A stretch of 64,000 nucleotides of DNA from Podarcis raffonei (GCF_027172205.1 NC_070604.1:15828023-15892022), one strand, 5' to 3'; counted from the stretch's first letter, positions 1-11,600 are shown. Notes: generated from the letters alone by a model not told the origin. A program made the numbers and translations.

Positions 1-143
1 AGTTTACAATATTAAAATACAAAAATACATACCATAGTTACAAGCAAAAATAATAACCTCTCCACACACGCGGGGGGGGGGCACATTTGAGCATGTAGAT
101 TCTAACCATAATTACAGCTGAGATAAAAGGAGTGTTGCTGTAG

Positions 144-299
144 CACCTGGGATAGCTCGGTTAGAGCACAGTGCCGATAATGGCAAGGTTGCGGGTTTGA
201 TCCCTGCATGGGACAGTTGCACGTAGTATTTCTGCATTGCAGGGGGTTGGACCAGATGATCATCAGGCTCCCTTCCAACTCAACAATTCTGTGATGGAG
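144..299 (+). mobile_element. tRNA-Ile-derived SINE with CR1-like tail
   Basis: The head (GGGATAGCTCGGTTAGAGCA, then GTGCCGATAATGGCAAGG and a GGGTTTGATCCCTGC B box) resembles tRNA-Ile. The tail (GGTTGGACCAGATGATC, then CCCTTCCAACTC and ATTCTGTGAT) resembles the 3' end of CR1 LINEs, which probably supplied the retrotransposition machinery. Confidence 0.75.
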
Positions 300-302
300 A
301 TC

Positions 303-1140
303 CTCGCTTTGTTTTTAAGGGGGTTGTTTTGTACCTACTTTAAAATTGAAAAGCAGAACCAGGAGAAACTGGGTTGAGTCCTAAACCCAATAAGCCCTGA
401 GCTTAAGCTGGGGAAAAATAAAAACTGGACCAGCTCAGAAATGCAATGCCTTTGCCCAGCCTGCCTCTTCCCTGGGTAATATCTTGGCTGCATTAAAAGC
501 AGCGCCGTTTCTCTCTCTTCTAGAAAATGTGTTTCAGCATTAATCGCTTTCCCCTTCTCCAGCTAGTGCTTGTGTTGCAGAAGATGGAAATGACCCAGCA
601 TATTTTTGAAGGGACCGTGTAAACAATGTAAAATATCAGCCAGGCTGCTGCCGCTGCTGACTCCTTTGTCATTGTGACTCACAGCCTGCTTTTGGCATCT
701 GACTTTCAATTGTGCCTCTCATTCTCTCTCCCTGCAGTTTATCATTTCTTGGCTCACTGTTCACAAGCTCAGCAACTAAAAGCCACATTATTACTATGGG
801 ACGGACTAAGGTCAGCTTACGTAAAAATGTGCGAATGTCCCATCACGAATGAAGAGAGCCACACTGAATTTTCACGAGTGCCGAGCTGAAATGTGCCTGT
901 TTAATGAAGAGGAAGCCTTTTGCCAAATCACATGGGGATTAGAAACGTTTCCTTGACTTTTGTCCAAGTCCTGGCCATTAACTACGTACGGCACAGAGAG
1001 ACTTGCAGAAAAGGCCCCGCGGGCTGATTTTTAAAGCGCAAGACTGGGCAGCCTTCAGAACAGTGAAAGTCCATCATTTTTCTGACCAAGTTGAGACAAC
1101 CTCCTCACCTGGACTGAGCTAAGGCACAGGGCAGGAATAG
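303..1140. other. No gene or clear repeat seen
   Basis: This looks like unassigned intergenic DNA. Short open frames, such as the 71-codon one at 674-889, have no family features. Confidence 0.5.
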
Positions 1141-1237
1141 ACACCATGGTGCCCTGCAGAAGATGTTGGACTACAGTTCCCATAATCCTTGATCATTGGC
1201 CATGCTAGCTGAGGTTGATGGGAATTGGAGTCTAAAA

Positions 1238-2345
1238 TTCTACAAGGCAGGCTTAAGCAGTATGTAGACCGAGAACTCCCAGAAGTGCAAGCTGGATTTC
1301 GAAGGGGCAGAGGAACCAGAGACCAAATTGCAAACATGCGCTGAATTACGGAGAAAGCTCCAGAAAGACATCTACTTCTTCTGCATTGACTATGCAAAAG
1401 CCTTTGACTGTGTCGACCACAGCAAACTATGGCAAGTTCTTAAAGAAATGGGAGTGCCTGATCACCTCATCTGTCTCCTGAGAAATCTCTATGTGGTACA
1501 AGAAGCTACAGTTAGAACTGGATATGGAACAACTGATTGGTTCAAAATTGGGAAAGGAGTACGACAAGGCTGTATATTGTCTCCCTGCTTATTTAACTTA
1601 TATGCAGAATTCATCATGCGAAAGGCTGGGCTGGATGAATCCCAAGCCAGAATTAAGATTGCCGGAAGAAATATCAACAACCTCAGATATGCAGATGACA
1701 CAACCTTGATGGCAGAAAGTGAGGAGGAATTAAAGAACCTTTTAATGAGGCTGAAAGAGGAGAGCGCAAAATATGGTTTGAAGCTCAACATCAAAAAACT
1801 AAGATCATGGCCACTGGTCCCATCACCTCCTGGCAAATAGAAGGGGAAGAAATGGAGGCAGTGAGAGATTTTATTTCTTAGGCTCCATGATCACTGCAGA
1901 TGGTAACAGCAGTCACAAAATTAAAAGACACCTGCTTCTTGGGAGAAAAGCAATGACAAACCTAGACAGCATCTTTAAAAGCAGAGACATCACCTTGCCG
2001 ACAAAGGTCCGTATAGTTAAAGCCATGGTTTTCCCAGTAGTGATGTATGGAAGTGAGAGCTGGACCATAAAGAAGGCTGATCGCCGAAGGTTTGATGCTT
2101 TTGAATTATGGTGCTGGAGGAGACTCTTGAGAGTCCCATGGACTGCAAGAAGATCAAACCTCTCCATTCTTAAGGAAATCAGCCCTGAGTGCTCACTGGA
2201 AGGACAGATCGTGAAGCTGAGGCTCCAATACTTTGGCCACCTCATGAGAAGAGAAGACTCCCTGGAAAAGACCCTGATGTTGGGAAAGATTGATTTAAAA
2301 TGTTGAAATGATTGTAAAATCAGTGAAATGTATATATCTGAAAAG
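1238..2345 (+). mobile_element. BovB (RTE clade) LINE fragment, reverse transcriptase part
   Basis: Translated pieces are strongly BovB-like: YFFCIDYAKAFDCVDHSKLW, VRQGCILSPCLFNLYAEFIM, LRYADDTTLMAESEEEL and DAFELWCWRRLLRVPWTARR. The YADD catalytic box lies at about 1687-1700. A 5' piece (QAGFRRGRGTRDQIANM) sits in another frame and there are stops and frameshifts near 1327 and 1830, so the copy is dead. The 3' part is cut off after LEKTLMLGKI and ends in an A-rich tail. BovB is the ORF-bearing partner of the Sauria SINE and a known case of transfer between squamates and ruminants. Confidence 0.92.
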
Positions 2346-2526
2346 TATAAATAAATAAAAATAAAATAAAGGTGGGCCACTGGCGTGATCCTGCAGGCTT
2401 GACTTGTATACTTCTGCTGCTTTGCTGCTGCTGTGCATAGAAACCTAAGCTAGATCTTTTATCTCAGCTCAGACAGGAGGTATATAATTCCAGGGTGGAG
2501 AAATCCAAGCCTGCTTGACATTATCC

Positions 2527-2674
2527 TGCTGGGATGGCTCAGTTGGTAGAGCATGAGACTTTCAATCTCAGGGTTGAGGGTTCGAGTCCCATGTTGGGCA
2601 AAAGATCCCCGCGTTACACTTGGTTGGACTAGATGACGTTTGGGATCCATTCCAGCGCTACAAGTCTATGATTT
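2527..2674 (+). mobile_element. tRNA-Lys-like SINE with CR1-like tail
   Basis: The head GGGATGGCTCAGTTGGTAGA with GGTTCGAGTCCC is nearly a full tRNA. The body matches tRNA-Lys, but the anticodon loop (CTTTCAA) reads TTC. The following TTGGTTGGACTAGATGACGT and TTCCAGCGCTACAAG form a CR1-type tail, so I call it a SINE and not a working tRNA gene. Confidence 0.7.
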
Positions 2675-3112
2675 CCCAATTCATGGATCTTGTAGTTCAT
2701 TCAACTGGGTTTTGTCATGTTCCCTGGCAGACGGGACTGATTTCTTTTGATTCCTTTGATCATTCTACTCATCTGTGAACCTTGTCATATTTAGCTTTTT
2801 TTAACACAGCATCAAGCACAGCATTTGATCCGAAATAGTAACATCCCTGCCGTCCTTGATAATTGAGCATGGCTGATCCATGCCCCTGTGGCTGGTTGCA
2901 CAAGTTGAACAAAAAACACCCCCTCCGAAGTGATAATGTGGGATTCAGCTTCACCTGTTCCATAGGTAAACAAATTCTCATTTGAAGTGAAAAGTGTTTA
3001 ATTAGCACTGTGGGCTGAAACCAGGAGTACTGTGTGGGTTTTTTTTTGGGGGGGGATATCAGACACCATACCGGGTCAGCATGCCAGAAGACAGCATTCA
3101 ACACCTCCCACC

Positions 3113-3136
3113 AAAATAATAATAATAATAATAATA

Positions 3137-3172
<36 letters not shown>

Positions 3173-3293
3173 CCGCCCATCTGGCTGGGTTTCCTCAGCC
3201 ACTCTGGGCGGCTCCCAATGGAATATTAAAAACACGATAAAACAGCAAACATTAAAAACTTTCCTAAACAGGGCTGCCTTCTGATGTCTTCTG
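3113..3293 (-). mobile_element. L2/Vingi-like LINE 3' end with ATT microsatellite tail
   Basis: The sequence CCCGCCCATCTGGCTGGGTT, then CCACTCTGGGCGGC, is the reverse of a LINE 3' end found at least six times here. The element ends in a (TAA/TTA)n tail, here grown to a compound AAT then TTA run at 3113-3170. Confidence 0.75.
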
Positions 3294-4100
3294 AATCAGT
3301 TAAAGAAAAAAGTAAGACAGATTTGACTTCTCTGTACACATAACAATTTATTAGCTGAGGCATGGATGGGCCACCTTAGGGACACAGTATTTTGGACTTG
3401 GAAACAAATGCCTCGATTTAAAGTATGTATGTTCTGCTTAAGCTGTAAAAGCACATGATCTGGACCTAACTTCCATCTATTTTAAAGGGACAGTTTTGCT
3501 GGGATGTGATTAGGTGCTAGGAGAGGATATATTTATTAGATATGATCCTTCCTTCCTCACATTCGCAAGTTCAGCAGCATGCAGCATAAAATGGAAGCTT
3601 AGATTGTCTAGTTTTAGCATTTTAGTTTAAGTAACCAGAATGCTTTAAGGCAGACTGGATTCTCCTGGATTTCCCCCTTTTCTCCTCCTTAAAATACAAA
3701 TCACACAAACAGTCTTGTAATATATATATATATATAAAATTTACTCAGAATACTTGTTGAAGAGTAACACATATAGCAGGCTTTGCTCAGGCAAGCTTAA
3801 AATGGTAATTCAGTTACAAATACCTGCTTAAGTCTCACAGATGTTCTTCACATTTCTTTTTTTAAAAAAATATTTTATTTATGGTTTTCAATTTTATACA
3901 TGTCAATAATTTCACAATAATCTAAACATTTCAAAACTTCAGCTCCTATCATGTGCCTATCTAGCAACACTTGAATGGTGGGTTTGACTGCATCTTAAAT
4001 ACCCCACATTTTTATTTGAAAAGCAGAGTTGTAGGAAGGAGGAGTGAAGGCAACTCCTTCTTGACTTTGCAAATAAAAATACAAAATTAGCCTCATTAGG
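3294..4100. other. Mostly unassigned DNA; AT repeat and a weak L1-like 3' end
   Basis: A short (TA)n lies at 3720-3736. From about 3857 a T-run followed by TATTTTATTTATGGTTTTCA looks like the reversed 3' end of an L1-like element. I see no gene. Confidence 0.4.
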
Positions 4101-4102
4101 TA

Positions 4103-5572
4103 CAGTGGTACCTCGGGTTAAGTACTTAATTTGTTCTGGAGGTCCATTCTTAACCTGAAACTGTTCTTAACCTGAGGTATCACTTTAGCTAATGGGGCCT
4201 CCTGCTGCCGCCGTGCCGCCAGAGCACAATTTCTGTTCTCATCCTGAAGCAAAGTTCTTTTTTTTAAAAAAATATTTTTTATTAAGTTTCCATTTACCAA
4301 ATCAAACATATCATACCAATTAATCCAAATTATAACAATACAAATAATAAAATCCAAATATTTTCTAAATTATAAATTTTTGTGGGGGGTACCCATGCTT
4401 CAAGATCGGTAGGAGTCCAATCATCTATATTTCTGCTGCTTTAATGTTTACAATGATGTTCTCAGTCCCGTCTTCTCAACTCTTTGTCGTTACTCATTTT
4501 CCTTTTCGGTCACCTCCGAGTTGTCTCCGCAAGTGGATTGAAAGAAACAGTCTTATTTGTATTTCTGTGTGGACCTTGTAATGCTCTCTCGTAAATCACT
4601 CACATAAATCCAATAGTCCAAGAGTTCCGTTCAAGCAGGCAATCGCCATCTTATTCCATTCCGATGAAATACAGTCTAAATGTCCGCTCATTAACTTTCC
4701 CAGATCCGCTGCATTGTAAATTAGTCTCTCCAGGAGGGTTATTGCCCTTTCGAGTTTACGATCCCAACCTGATAACAGATCGGTGGCTCACCCTCCCTAA
4801 GACCATATATCATGCAACAAAGGTCTGCCTGTCCATGTCGGATCACATTTCTTACTGCGCCACAAAGAGAGCCTCTCTTCTTTCCAAATCTTTCACAGAA
4901 TAAAACATTTAATTCATATTATTTTTTCCCACACAGTTTATTTTTAGTCCCACTTGCAATTGGTCATTGTGACGGTTCTTCTAAGGGGGAGGGTTGTTAG
5001 GTAAATCATATTGAAAAAGTAGAAAGTTCCCCCCCCCCTTTCCGTTCCATTCCACCTACCAACATGTCTGCGATTCTTTGATGTTATCTCTGTTCCTTCC
5101 GTCCCAATCTTCTTCATCTCAGTGGTAAAATTATTAGCAGATAAAACACTCCTGACCTCTCTTGAAACATGTGCGTTTACTTCTCCAATTTTTTTCTTCT
5201 TTTTAAGCAACACAACCAGTTTCGCTCTTGGAAGCAGCTTCCGGGAGTTCCAAAGCCCGCCCGAGGGCTATGCACCCAGTGCCTCTCACCCCCTCCTTCA
5301 TCCGAACTTGGGGGTGATTTATGGCAACCACAGGCGAGGACAGCATCTCCCCCCCCCCCCCGGGAAGACGAAGGAGACTGATTTACTCCCCATAATCAGC
5401 CTCTAATTGCCTCGTGCGAGCTGGATAGAAGGTATTGTCGGCCATCTTCCAAGGCGCCCCTAGCGGCCTCCCCGAAGCAAAGTTCTTAACCTCAGGTAAT
5501 ATTTCTGGGTTAGCGGAGTCTGTAACCTGAGACGTATGTAACCTGAAGCGTATGTAACCTGAGGTACCACTG
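4103..5572 (+). mobile_element. Tigger-type MITE, split by a nested L1-like insert
   Basis: The termini CAGTGGTACCTCGGGTTAAG and its inverted partner are flanked by TA at 4101-4102 and 5573-5574, as for TcMar-Tigger. The internal sequence matches eight other copies. The two halves (4103-4259 and 5474-5572) are separated by an insert with a 14-bp target duplication. Confidence 0.88.
4260..5473 (-). mobile_element. Composite non-autonomous L1-like element (about 1.2 kb)
   Basis: It is flanked by 14-bp duplications GAAGCAAAGTTCTT at 4246-4259 and 5474-5487. Reading minus, it starts GGGAGGCCGC and soon carries GGAAGATGGCC (a YY1-type site, typical of L1 5' ends). It then has a G-rich tract and ends in A-rich 3' sequence. 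No reverse transcriptase is present, so it looks like a 5'UTR joined to a 3' end. Confidence 0.7.
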
Positions 5573-5574
5573 TA

Positions 5575-6124
5575 GTTGCATATTACTTGCTGGAGTATCG
5601 TGTTTCAGAATGAGGGGAGAGTTACAAACAGAAATGAAGCTTTGAGAGAGAGCAGCTTTGGTCACTGGATTGTGGGGTTCCAGAAAGACATAAGGATTGG
5701 GGAATCTATCATATTTTATGGGAATTGGAGGCCAGTAAAAGCCAGCATTTCAACCAAAATGTATGTGTTTTTTGTTTTGTTTTTTATGAATGGCAGCAGA
5801 AGCATCCTCCATCTATTTAACACAGAGACATTTCTAAAGCTGGCACAGCAGTCTTCCCGCTGCTACATCAAGCAAGGGATTGTTACATTTCTCCTTCTCT
5901 TTTCTTTATGGCCTGGTTGCGGCACAGTATAATAAAGAGCTGGAGGCAAGGGTTTTTATTTATTCCTGTATAGAGAGATGCACATACGAGTCTTCATAAT
6001 GACATCTGTTTGAAGTGTGACAATGCAAACACATTAGCTTGCATATTGCTTGGGAAAATGAGCAGCACATTTAAGGACTGCTTTATCTGCTCTGGCATGT
6101 GGCTCTGTTTCCTATCAAAGCCCT
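5575..6124. other. No gene or clear repeat seen
   Basis: Unassigned DNA. A 118-codon open frame at 5576-5932 has no recognisable features. Confidence 0.45.
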
Positions 6125-6493
6125 AGGTAAAGGTAAGGGATCCCTGACAGTTAAGTCCAGTCGCGAACGACTCTGGGGTTGCGTTTCTCATCTTGCTTTA
6201 CTGGCTGAGGGAGCCGGCGTTTGTCCGCAGACAGTTTTTCTGGATCATGTGGCCAGCATGACTAAGCCACTTCTGCCAAAACCGGAGCAGCGCACGAAAA
6301 CGCCGTTTACCTTCCTGCCGGAGTGGTACCTATTTATCTACTTGCACTTTGACGTGCTTTCAAACTGCTAGGTGGGCAGGAGCAGGGACTGAGCAACGGG
6401 AGCTCACCCTGTCGTGGGGATTTGAACCGGCTGAACTTCTGATCAGCAAGCCCTAGGCTCAGTGGTTTAGACCACAGTGCCACCCATGTCCCT
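6125..6493 (-). mobile_element. Sauria SINE, near full length
   Basis: Reverse orientation: it begins with AGGTAAAGGTAAGGGATCCC and ends at the tRNA-like head (GTTTAGACCACAGTGCCACC). Confidence 0.92.
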
Positions 6494-6528
6494 AACTTCA
6501 TTTAATTGCCATAATTACATTATGTGGT

Positions 6529-6895
6529 AATAATAATAATAATTTATTATTTGTATCCTGCCCATCTGGCTGGGTTTCCCCAACCACTCTGGGCGGCTTC
6601 CAACAAAGATCAAAAATACATTAAAATGTCACACGTTAAAAACTTCCCAAAAAGGGCTGCCTTCAGATGTCTTCTAAATGTCAGGTAGTTGTTTATCTCT
6701 TTGACATCTGGTGGGAGGGCATTCCATAGGGTGGGTGCCACTACCGAGAAGGCCCTCTGCCTGGTTCCCTGTAGATTTGCTTCTCGCAGTGAGGGAACCG
6801 CCGGAAGGCCCTCGGAGCTGGACCTCATTGTCTGGGCAGAATGATGGGGGTGGAGACACTCATTCAGGTGTACTGGGCCGAGGTAATTAATTGCC
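6529..6895 (-). mobile_element. L2/Vingi-like LINE, C-terminal and 3' end
   Basis: On the minus strand it codes AFSVVAPTLWNALPPDVKEI, then LTFRRHLKAALF, the end of a LINE ORF2, followed by the shared 3' end and a TAA-repeat tail. Confidence 0.82.
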
Positions 6896-7255
6896 CTGGG
6901 TTTTCCCCTCCTTCTTTTTGCTGTTATTGATAAAGATCATGGACACATACACAGACATGCACAACTTGAGTGGTGCTGCAGATGTGAACTCTCTATAGTT
7001 TGTTTAGACATACAATCTTTTATATCAGACTGAGCTCAAGAGAAACCGGTTCTATGCCTTTACAACAGAAGCTGGCAATGCACAGACTATTGTCTTACAG
7101 ACTGGTGACGTCCCTGTATGATGAACCTGTGTATTCTGATGTAGACAAGAGTGTCACCCACAGCACCCATTTGAAGCAGGTGCATAGGCAAACAGCTTGG
7201 GGTTTATTTCCAAATACCCATTCTCAGGTCGACCCCCCCAAAGACCTGGCTAATT
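6896..7255. other. Unassigned DNA
   Basis: I see no gene. The open frame through 7000-7250 leads into L1 sequence and may be part of the same old insertion. Confidence 0.4.
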
Positions 7256-7572
7256 CTTTTCTAATTATTTTAGGTGCTGAAATCCCAATGGAGCAGAAAA
7301 GACTATTTATGTACGTGACCACAGCTGCCTGGATGTTAATAGCCCAGAGATGGAAAGAAGATAAAATCCTGACCAGAGAAGAACGGCAGATTAAGTTGAT
7401 GGATTATGCCGAAATGGCAAAAATGACTGGAAGAACCAGAAATCAGGAAGACCAAAATGATAATAAAGAAAGGGGAAAATTTATAATTTATCATAAAAAC
7501 CATGGTAAACTGTTAAAATTGTTAGTAGGATTGGAGTAACACTTTGTAGTTTAATGGTGAATTTTGGATATA
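7256..7572 (+). mobile_element. L1 LINE fragment, ORF2 C-terminus
   Basis: It codes KRLFMYVTTAAWMLIAQRWK, then EERQIKLMDYAEMAKMTGRT, the L1 ORF2 end also seen at 57222 and 61452. It is truncated at the 5' end. Confidence 0.85.
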
Positions 7573-7815
7573 CAGTGGTACCTCGGGTTAAGTACTTAAT
7601 TCTTTCCGGAGGTCCATTCTTAACCTGAAACTGTTCTTAACCTGAAGCACCACCTTAGGCTAATGGGGCGTCCTGCTGTCGCCATGCTGCCGGAGCACGA
7701 TTTCTGTTCTCATCCTGAAGCAAAGTTCTTAACCTGAAGCACTATTTCTGGGTTAGCGGAGTCTGTAACCTGAAGCGTATGTAACCTGAAGTGTATGTAA
7801 CCCAATGTACCACTG
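7573..7815 (+). mobile_element. Tigger-type MITE, complete
   Basis: Inverted termini (CAGTGGTACCTCGGGTTAAG) with TA on both sides; 243 bp. Confidence 0.9.
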
Positions 7816-8151
7816 TAATAAACACTGAAATAGCATAGGAATCATTTAACTCAGCTGACCCTAAGGGTCAAATATTGCCTCAGCTGCAAAATTCAAAAAG
7901 GCTTAACAATGCAGTCTTCTTTAAAAAGTCATAGTAGGAGTAATATATACCTCCAAGCTTATTTTCGGAAACAAAATGAGGAAGGGGTTGTGAATAGGAG
8001 CTGCCGAGGAAATAATGCTTCAGTTCTGTGTGCAGCTTCCCCATGTGGTGAGCGATGAAAACTGCAGCCTGGAACTTCTTGTTGCTGAGGGTGGGGATTT
8101 AGATTTGCTTCCCCTCTAAAGGTGATGCTACCTAATTTGCACCTTCTGAAA
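7816..8151. other. No gene or clear repeat seen
   Basis: Short unassigned stretch. Confidence 0.4.
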
Positions 8152-8159
8152 GAATACAG

Positions 8160-8295
8160 CTGGCATAGGCAACCTCGGCCCTCCAGATATTTTAGGACTA
8201 CAACTCCCATGATCCCTAGCTAACAGGACCAGTGGTCAGGGATGATGGGAATTGTAGTCCCAAAACATCAGAAGGGCCGAGGCTGCCTATACCTG
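8160..8295. mobile_element. 136-bp palindromic hAT MITE
   Basis: Almost the whole element is one inverted repeat. It is flanked by perfect 8-bp duplications GAATACAG (8152-8159 and 8296-8303), which points to hAT. Confidence 0.88.
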
Positions 8296-8402
8296 GAATA
8301 CAGGAACTGAAGCACGGGGATTCCTCAAAATTTCCCCTTCTCCGAATTCTGTGATGCTATTCTTTAGCCAAGTAATTTGCACAAAAAATGCACATATTAG
8401 TA

Positions 8403-8497
8403 AAAATAGAATTGTGGAATTGTAGACTCGGAAGGGACTCTTCCAACCCCCTGCAATGCAGGAATATGCAGCTGTCCCATACGGGGATTGATCCTGC
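8403..8497 (-). mobile_element. SINE fragment, CR1-like tail plus part of the tRNA-Ile-like head
   Basis: This is the reverse of the tail and B-box region of the 144-299 SINE (GGAATTGTAGACTCGGAAGG, then CCCTGCAATGCAGGAATATG). Confidence 0.65.
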
Positions 8498-8587
8498 TAA
8501 TAGAATTATATGAGGACATTTTTTTTGCCTGGAATAATTTTTTGTTTGAGCTGGGTCTTTGCCTAAGCTGCAGGTCCTCCCTGAACC

Positions 8588-8712
8588 TGCCGCCCTCTAG
8601 ATGTTGCTGAACTCCAAATCCCATCAGCCCCAACCAGCTTGGCCAGTGGTCAGGGATGATGGAAGCTATAGTTCAACAACATCAAAAGGGCACCGGGTTG
8701 GGGAAAGCTGGT
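8588..8712. mobile_element. Palindromic hAT-like MITE, diverged copy
   Basis: CTCTAGATGTTGCTGAACTC and its inverted partner AGTTCAACAACATCAAAAGG bracket CCAGTGGTCAGGGATGATGG. It is related to the 136-bp family but older. Confidence 0.6.
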
Positions 8713-10128
8713 CCTGGCTTGGCAGCTGCCCACAACTTAGTCCTATGAATTGAGCTCAGAGATGCTATCAGACTTTGAGTTTCAGATGCACATTTACACA
8801 CTCCTCGTACTGGGCTATTGTTAGAGGATTGGGGGTGTGAATGAGGACCAACCTCTGCTTCATCTGGAGCATGTTTAAAGCAAGACATATTTCCAACCTG
8901 CTCCCAATGACAGGCCTGATTAAAATCTCATTTTCTCTCCCCTCCACTTAAAAAAAAAATTAAACTCAATTTTAATTTCATGTCAATAAATAATTCATCC
9001 TGATTAATTTATTAATGTGTGCGGAGATGGGAAAGATGGAATTTAGTATTAGGTTATTCTTATGTGAGAATAATGGGTTTCTGACTCGAGCTGAGCAATC
9101 TTTTGGGTGTCTGCTCAGGCGTAAGTCCTACTGAATTCAAAGGGGCTTACTCACAGTTTGTGTGTCTAGGATTGCAGACTAAAAAGTTGTCTTGATGAGC
9201 AGAGTATCACCCCCACCCTCTGGTTTGCAACTTGATCTGTAACAATAATAAATAGATTTAAATTTAAGGGGCTATGGGAAAGAGACCTTGGAAGGCCCAT
9301 AATGGAAGAAGAATGGCTCAGATATGTAAAATTATTTATGTCAATTAGACACTGTTAAGTCATGCTGTTATTAAATGCCCTCACAGTTTCTAAACAGCTC
9401 AATGATGAGGTGGCACTTCAGCAAGATGTAAGGAGGCAACCATTCTAACCTTTATTTGTCACAATCAGCACTGTTTCCGTTTTCCTGCAGTTCAGTTTCC
9501 ACCCAACACTACGCTGTTTTTCTCCCTGCCCACTATGCAATGCAAGTTATGTAGCTTACATATCTATTTATGTAATTTACATAACTTATGCTCATTCCGA
9601 TGTAAATGAAACATCAAGAAAATGCAAAAAACACCCTTCATTAATTACAAAATATTTGCAGACTTAAAAACATTTTTTTTAAAAATGGAATTTATATATC
9701 GCCCTATACCTGAAAGTCTCAGGGAGGTTCACAGAACCATGAATGAATACAGATCTTGTCTGTATTCCTGACCACAAACATGCAAACTGCTGCAATTTCT
9801 GCTTCCTCTATAATTTTCCATGGAATTCTTTGACCTCTCTAGTGGTGACACCAGAAAGAAAGAACAAATTCACAGGGGAATAGAGAAGGGCAAAGTGCAT
9901 TTCTGAGTGTGGAGATCTTTATCCCTTGTGAAAGATTTCCAAAAGAAAACTGTGGATGTATTTCATATTACAGTTCCCATCCTAAACATATTTTACCTGA
10001 AACAAGTCCTGTTGCTTTTGATGAAGTTAACTTTCAAGTAGCCATGTTTACACCTGCAGCCAGATTTTTTTATTTTTATGTTCATGAGTCACTTATAATT
10101 TACATGCAGATAGTGTGTTTCCTTCAAT
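8713..10128. other. Mostly unassigned DNA; weak LINE 3' end near 9675-9760
   Basis: TATATCGCCCTATACC with AGTCTCAGGGAGGTTCACAG resembles a reversed LINE 3' end. Nothing else is recognised. Confidence 0.4.
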
Positions 10129-10488
10129 AAACCCAGGTGCCAACTTTGCTGCCATATACATCCAGACAACAACATTACTGGCCCTAACAACATCAAACAT
10201 TCCATCTCAGGACTATTTAGTTGCTCATCTTCTAACATTGTGTATGCCATCAAATGCCAACAGTGCCCTTCAGTTCTCTATATTGGACAAACAGGCCAAA
10301 CCCTACGCCAAAGGATAAATGGACATAAATCTGACACCTGGAATCACAAGACAAGAGAAACCAGTAGGAGAACACTTCAGTCATCCAGGACATTCTATAC
10401 AAGATCTCAAAGTAGCTGTCTTATTACAAAAGAATTTCAGAAATAGACTGGAAAGAGAAGTTGCTGAATTGCAATTTATTACCAAACT
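10129..10488 (+). mobile_element. Penelope-like element fragment (GIY-YIG endonuclease)
   Basis: Pieces read NNIKHSISGLFSCSSSNIVY, then AIKCQQCPSVLYIGQTGQTL and RQRINGHKSD. This is the GIY-YIG-type endonuclease with its Cys-containing insert found at the C-terminus of Penelope-like elements (Neptune type). The frame changes near 10370 and the rest of the element is absent. Confidence 0.82.
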
Positions 10489-10491
10489 TAA

Positions 10492-10843
10492 AGGGATGCA
10501 GGTGGCACTGTGGGTTAAACCACAGAGCCTAGGACTTGCCGATCAGAAGGTTGGCGGTTCAAATCCCCGCGACGGGGTGAGCTCCCGTTGCTCGGTCCCT
10601 GCTCCTGCCAACCTAGCAGTTCGAAAGCGTGTCAAAGTTCAAGTAGATAAATAGGTAGCACTCCAGCGGGAAGGTAAACGGCATTTCTGTGCACTGTTCT
10701 GGTTCGCCAGAAGCGGCTTAGTCATGCTGGCCATGACCCGGAAGCTATACGCTGGCTCCCTCGGCCAATAAATCGAGATGAGCGTTGCAACCCCAGAGTC
10801 GGCCACGAATGGACCTAATGGTCAACGGTCCCTTTACCTTTAA
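10492..10843 (+). mobile_element. Sauria SINE, near full length
   Basis: It opens GGCACTGTGGGTTAAACCAC and ends CGGTCCCTTTACCTTTA. It sits directly after the Penelope-like piece. Confidence 0.92.
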
Positions 10844-10844
10844 G

Positions 10845-11440
10845 GTGCTACTGGAAGGAATTTTTTTATTTTGTTCCTTCAAGGGGGTGAGGTATTTGTC
10901 TGCCAGGGAATGGGGGTAACTCACCTTCCTCTCCCATCCTTTATGAACTATGCTGCTGGAATATTCAGCTGCTCGGAAAAAAAAACACCACTAGAGTAAC
11001 AGACCACAGGAAGAGAGCTGTAAGTAAAAGAGAGAAGATCACAGGGGAGGAAACGGTTCAATCAATGCTTACATAATGGGCTTGAGTAACTTGCATGCTG
11101 CCAGCCCAGCTCTGGAAAAGTAGATAATTAAGGCCACAGGAGACTCTTGAAAAAACCTTTGGAATAACAGCAAGCATTTACATAACACTTTTCACCTTTG
11201 AGGATAAACATCCAAAGATGAACTTTTCCTTTTTAGGCAGAGGCAAAAACCACCAAAACATTGGGTGCAAAATGAACCAGATATCAATTCCTGAAATTGC
11301 AAACTGCTTGGCAAATAAGGAAGTTAGCAGCAAAGTCTGTGATTCAAATTTTACTTTCAGGTGGAAGATAAGCCATGCCTTTCTTCTAGAAAAAAAAGGT
11401 GTTTGTTAGCAGCAAGGCTATTTATTTGAGAGTAAGTTTT
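10845..11440. other. No gene or clear repeat seen
   Basis: Unassigned DNA between a Sauria SINE and a LINE tail. Confidence 0.45.
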
Positions 11441-11442
11441 GG

Positions 11443-11444
<2 letters not shown>

Positions 11445-11485
<41 letters not shown>

Positions 11486-11600
11486 TTATTTGTACCCCGC
11501 CCATCTGGCTGGATTCCCCTAGCCACTCTGGGCAGCTTCCAACAAAGATTAAAAATACATTAAAATGTCACACATTAAAAACTTCCCTGAAGTGGTAGTG
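11445..11600 (-). mobile_element. L2/Vingi-like LINE 3' end with TAA microsatellite
   Basis: Same 3' end as at 3113 and 6529 (CCGCCCATCTGGCTGGATTC), with an AAT run at 11446-11485. Confidence 0.75.

Noticed and set aside
2527-2600. A possible working tRNA gene
   Set aside because: The cloverleaf-like head is followed at once by a CR1-type SINE tail, and the anticodon loop does not fit the body, so it is a SINE.
3113-3170. CRISPR-like or designed inverted array (AAT then TTA)
   Set aside because: It is a compound microsatellite at a LINE tail; there are no spacers.
5122-5406. 94-codon plus-strand frame
   Set aside because: It lies inside the nested L1-like insert, antisense to its 5' part.
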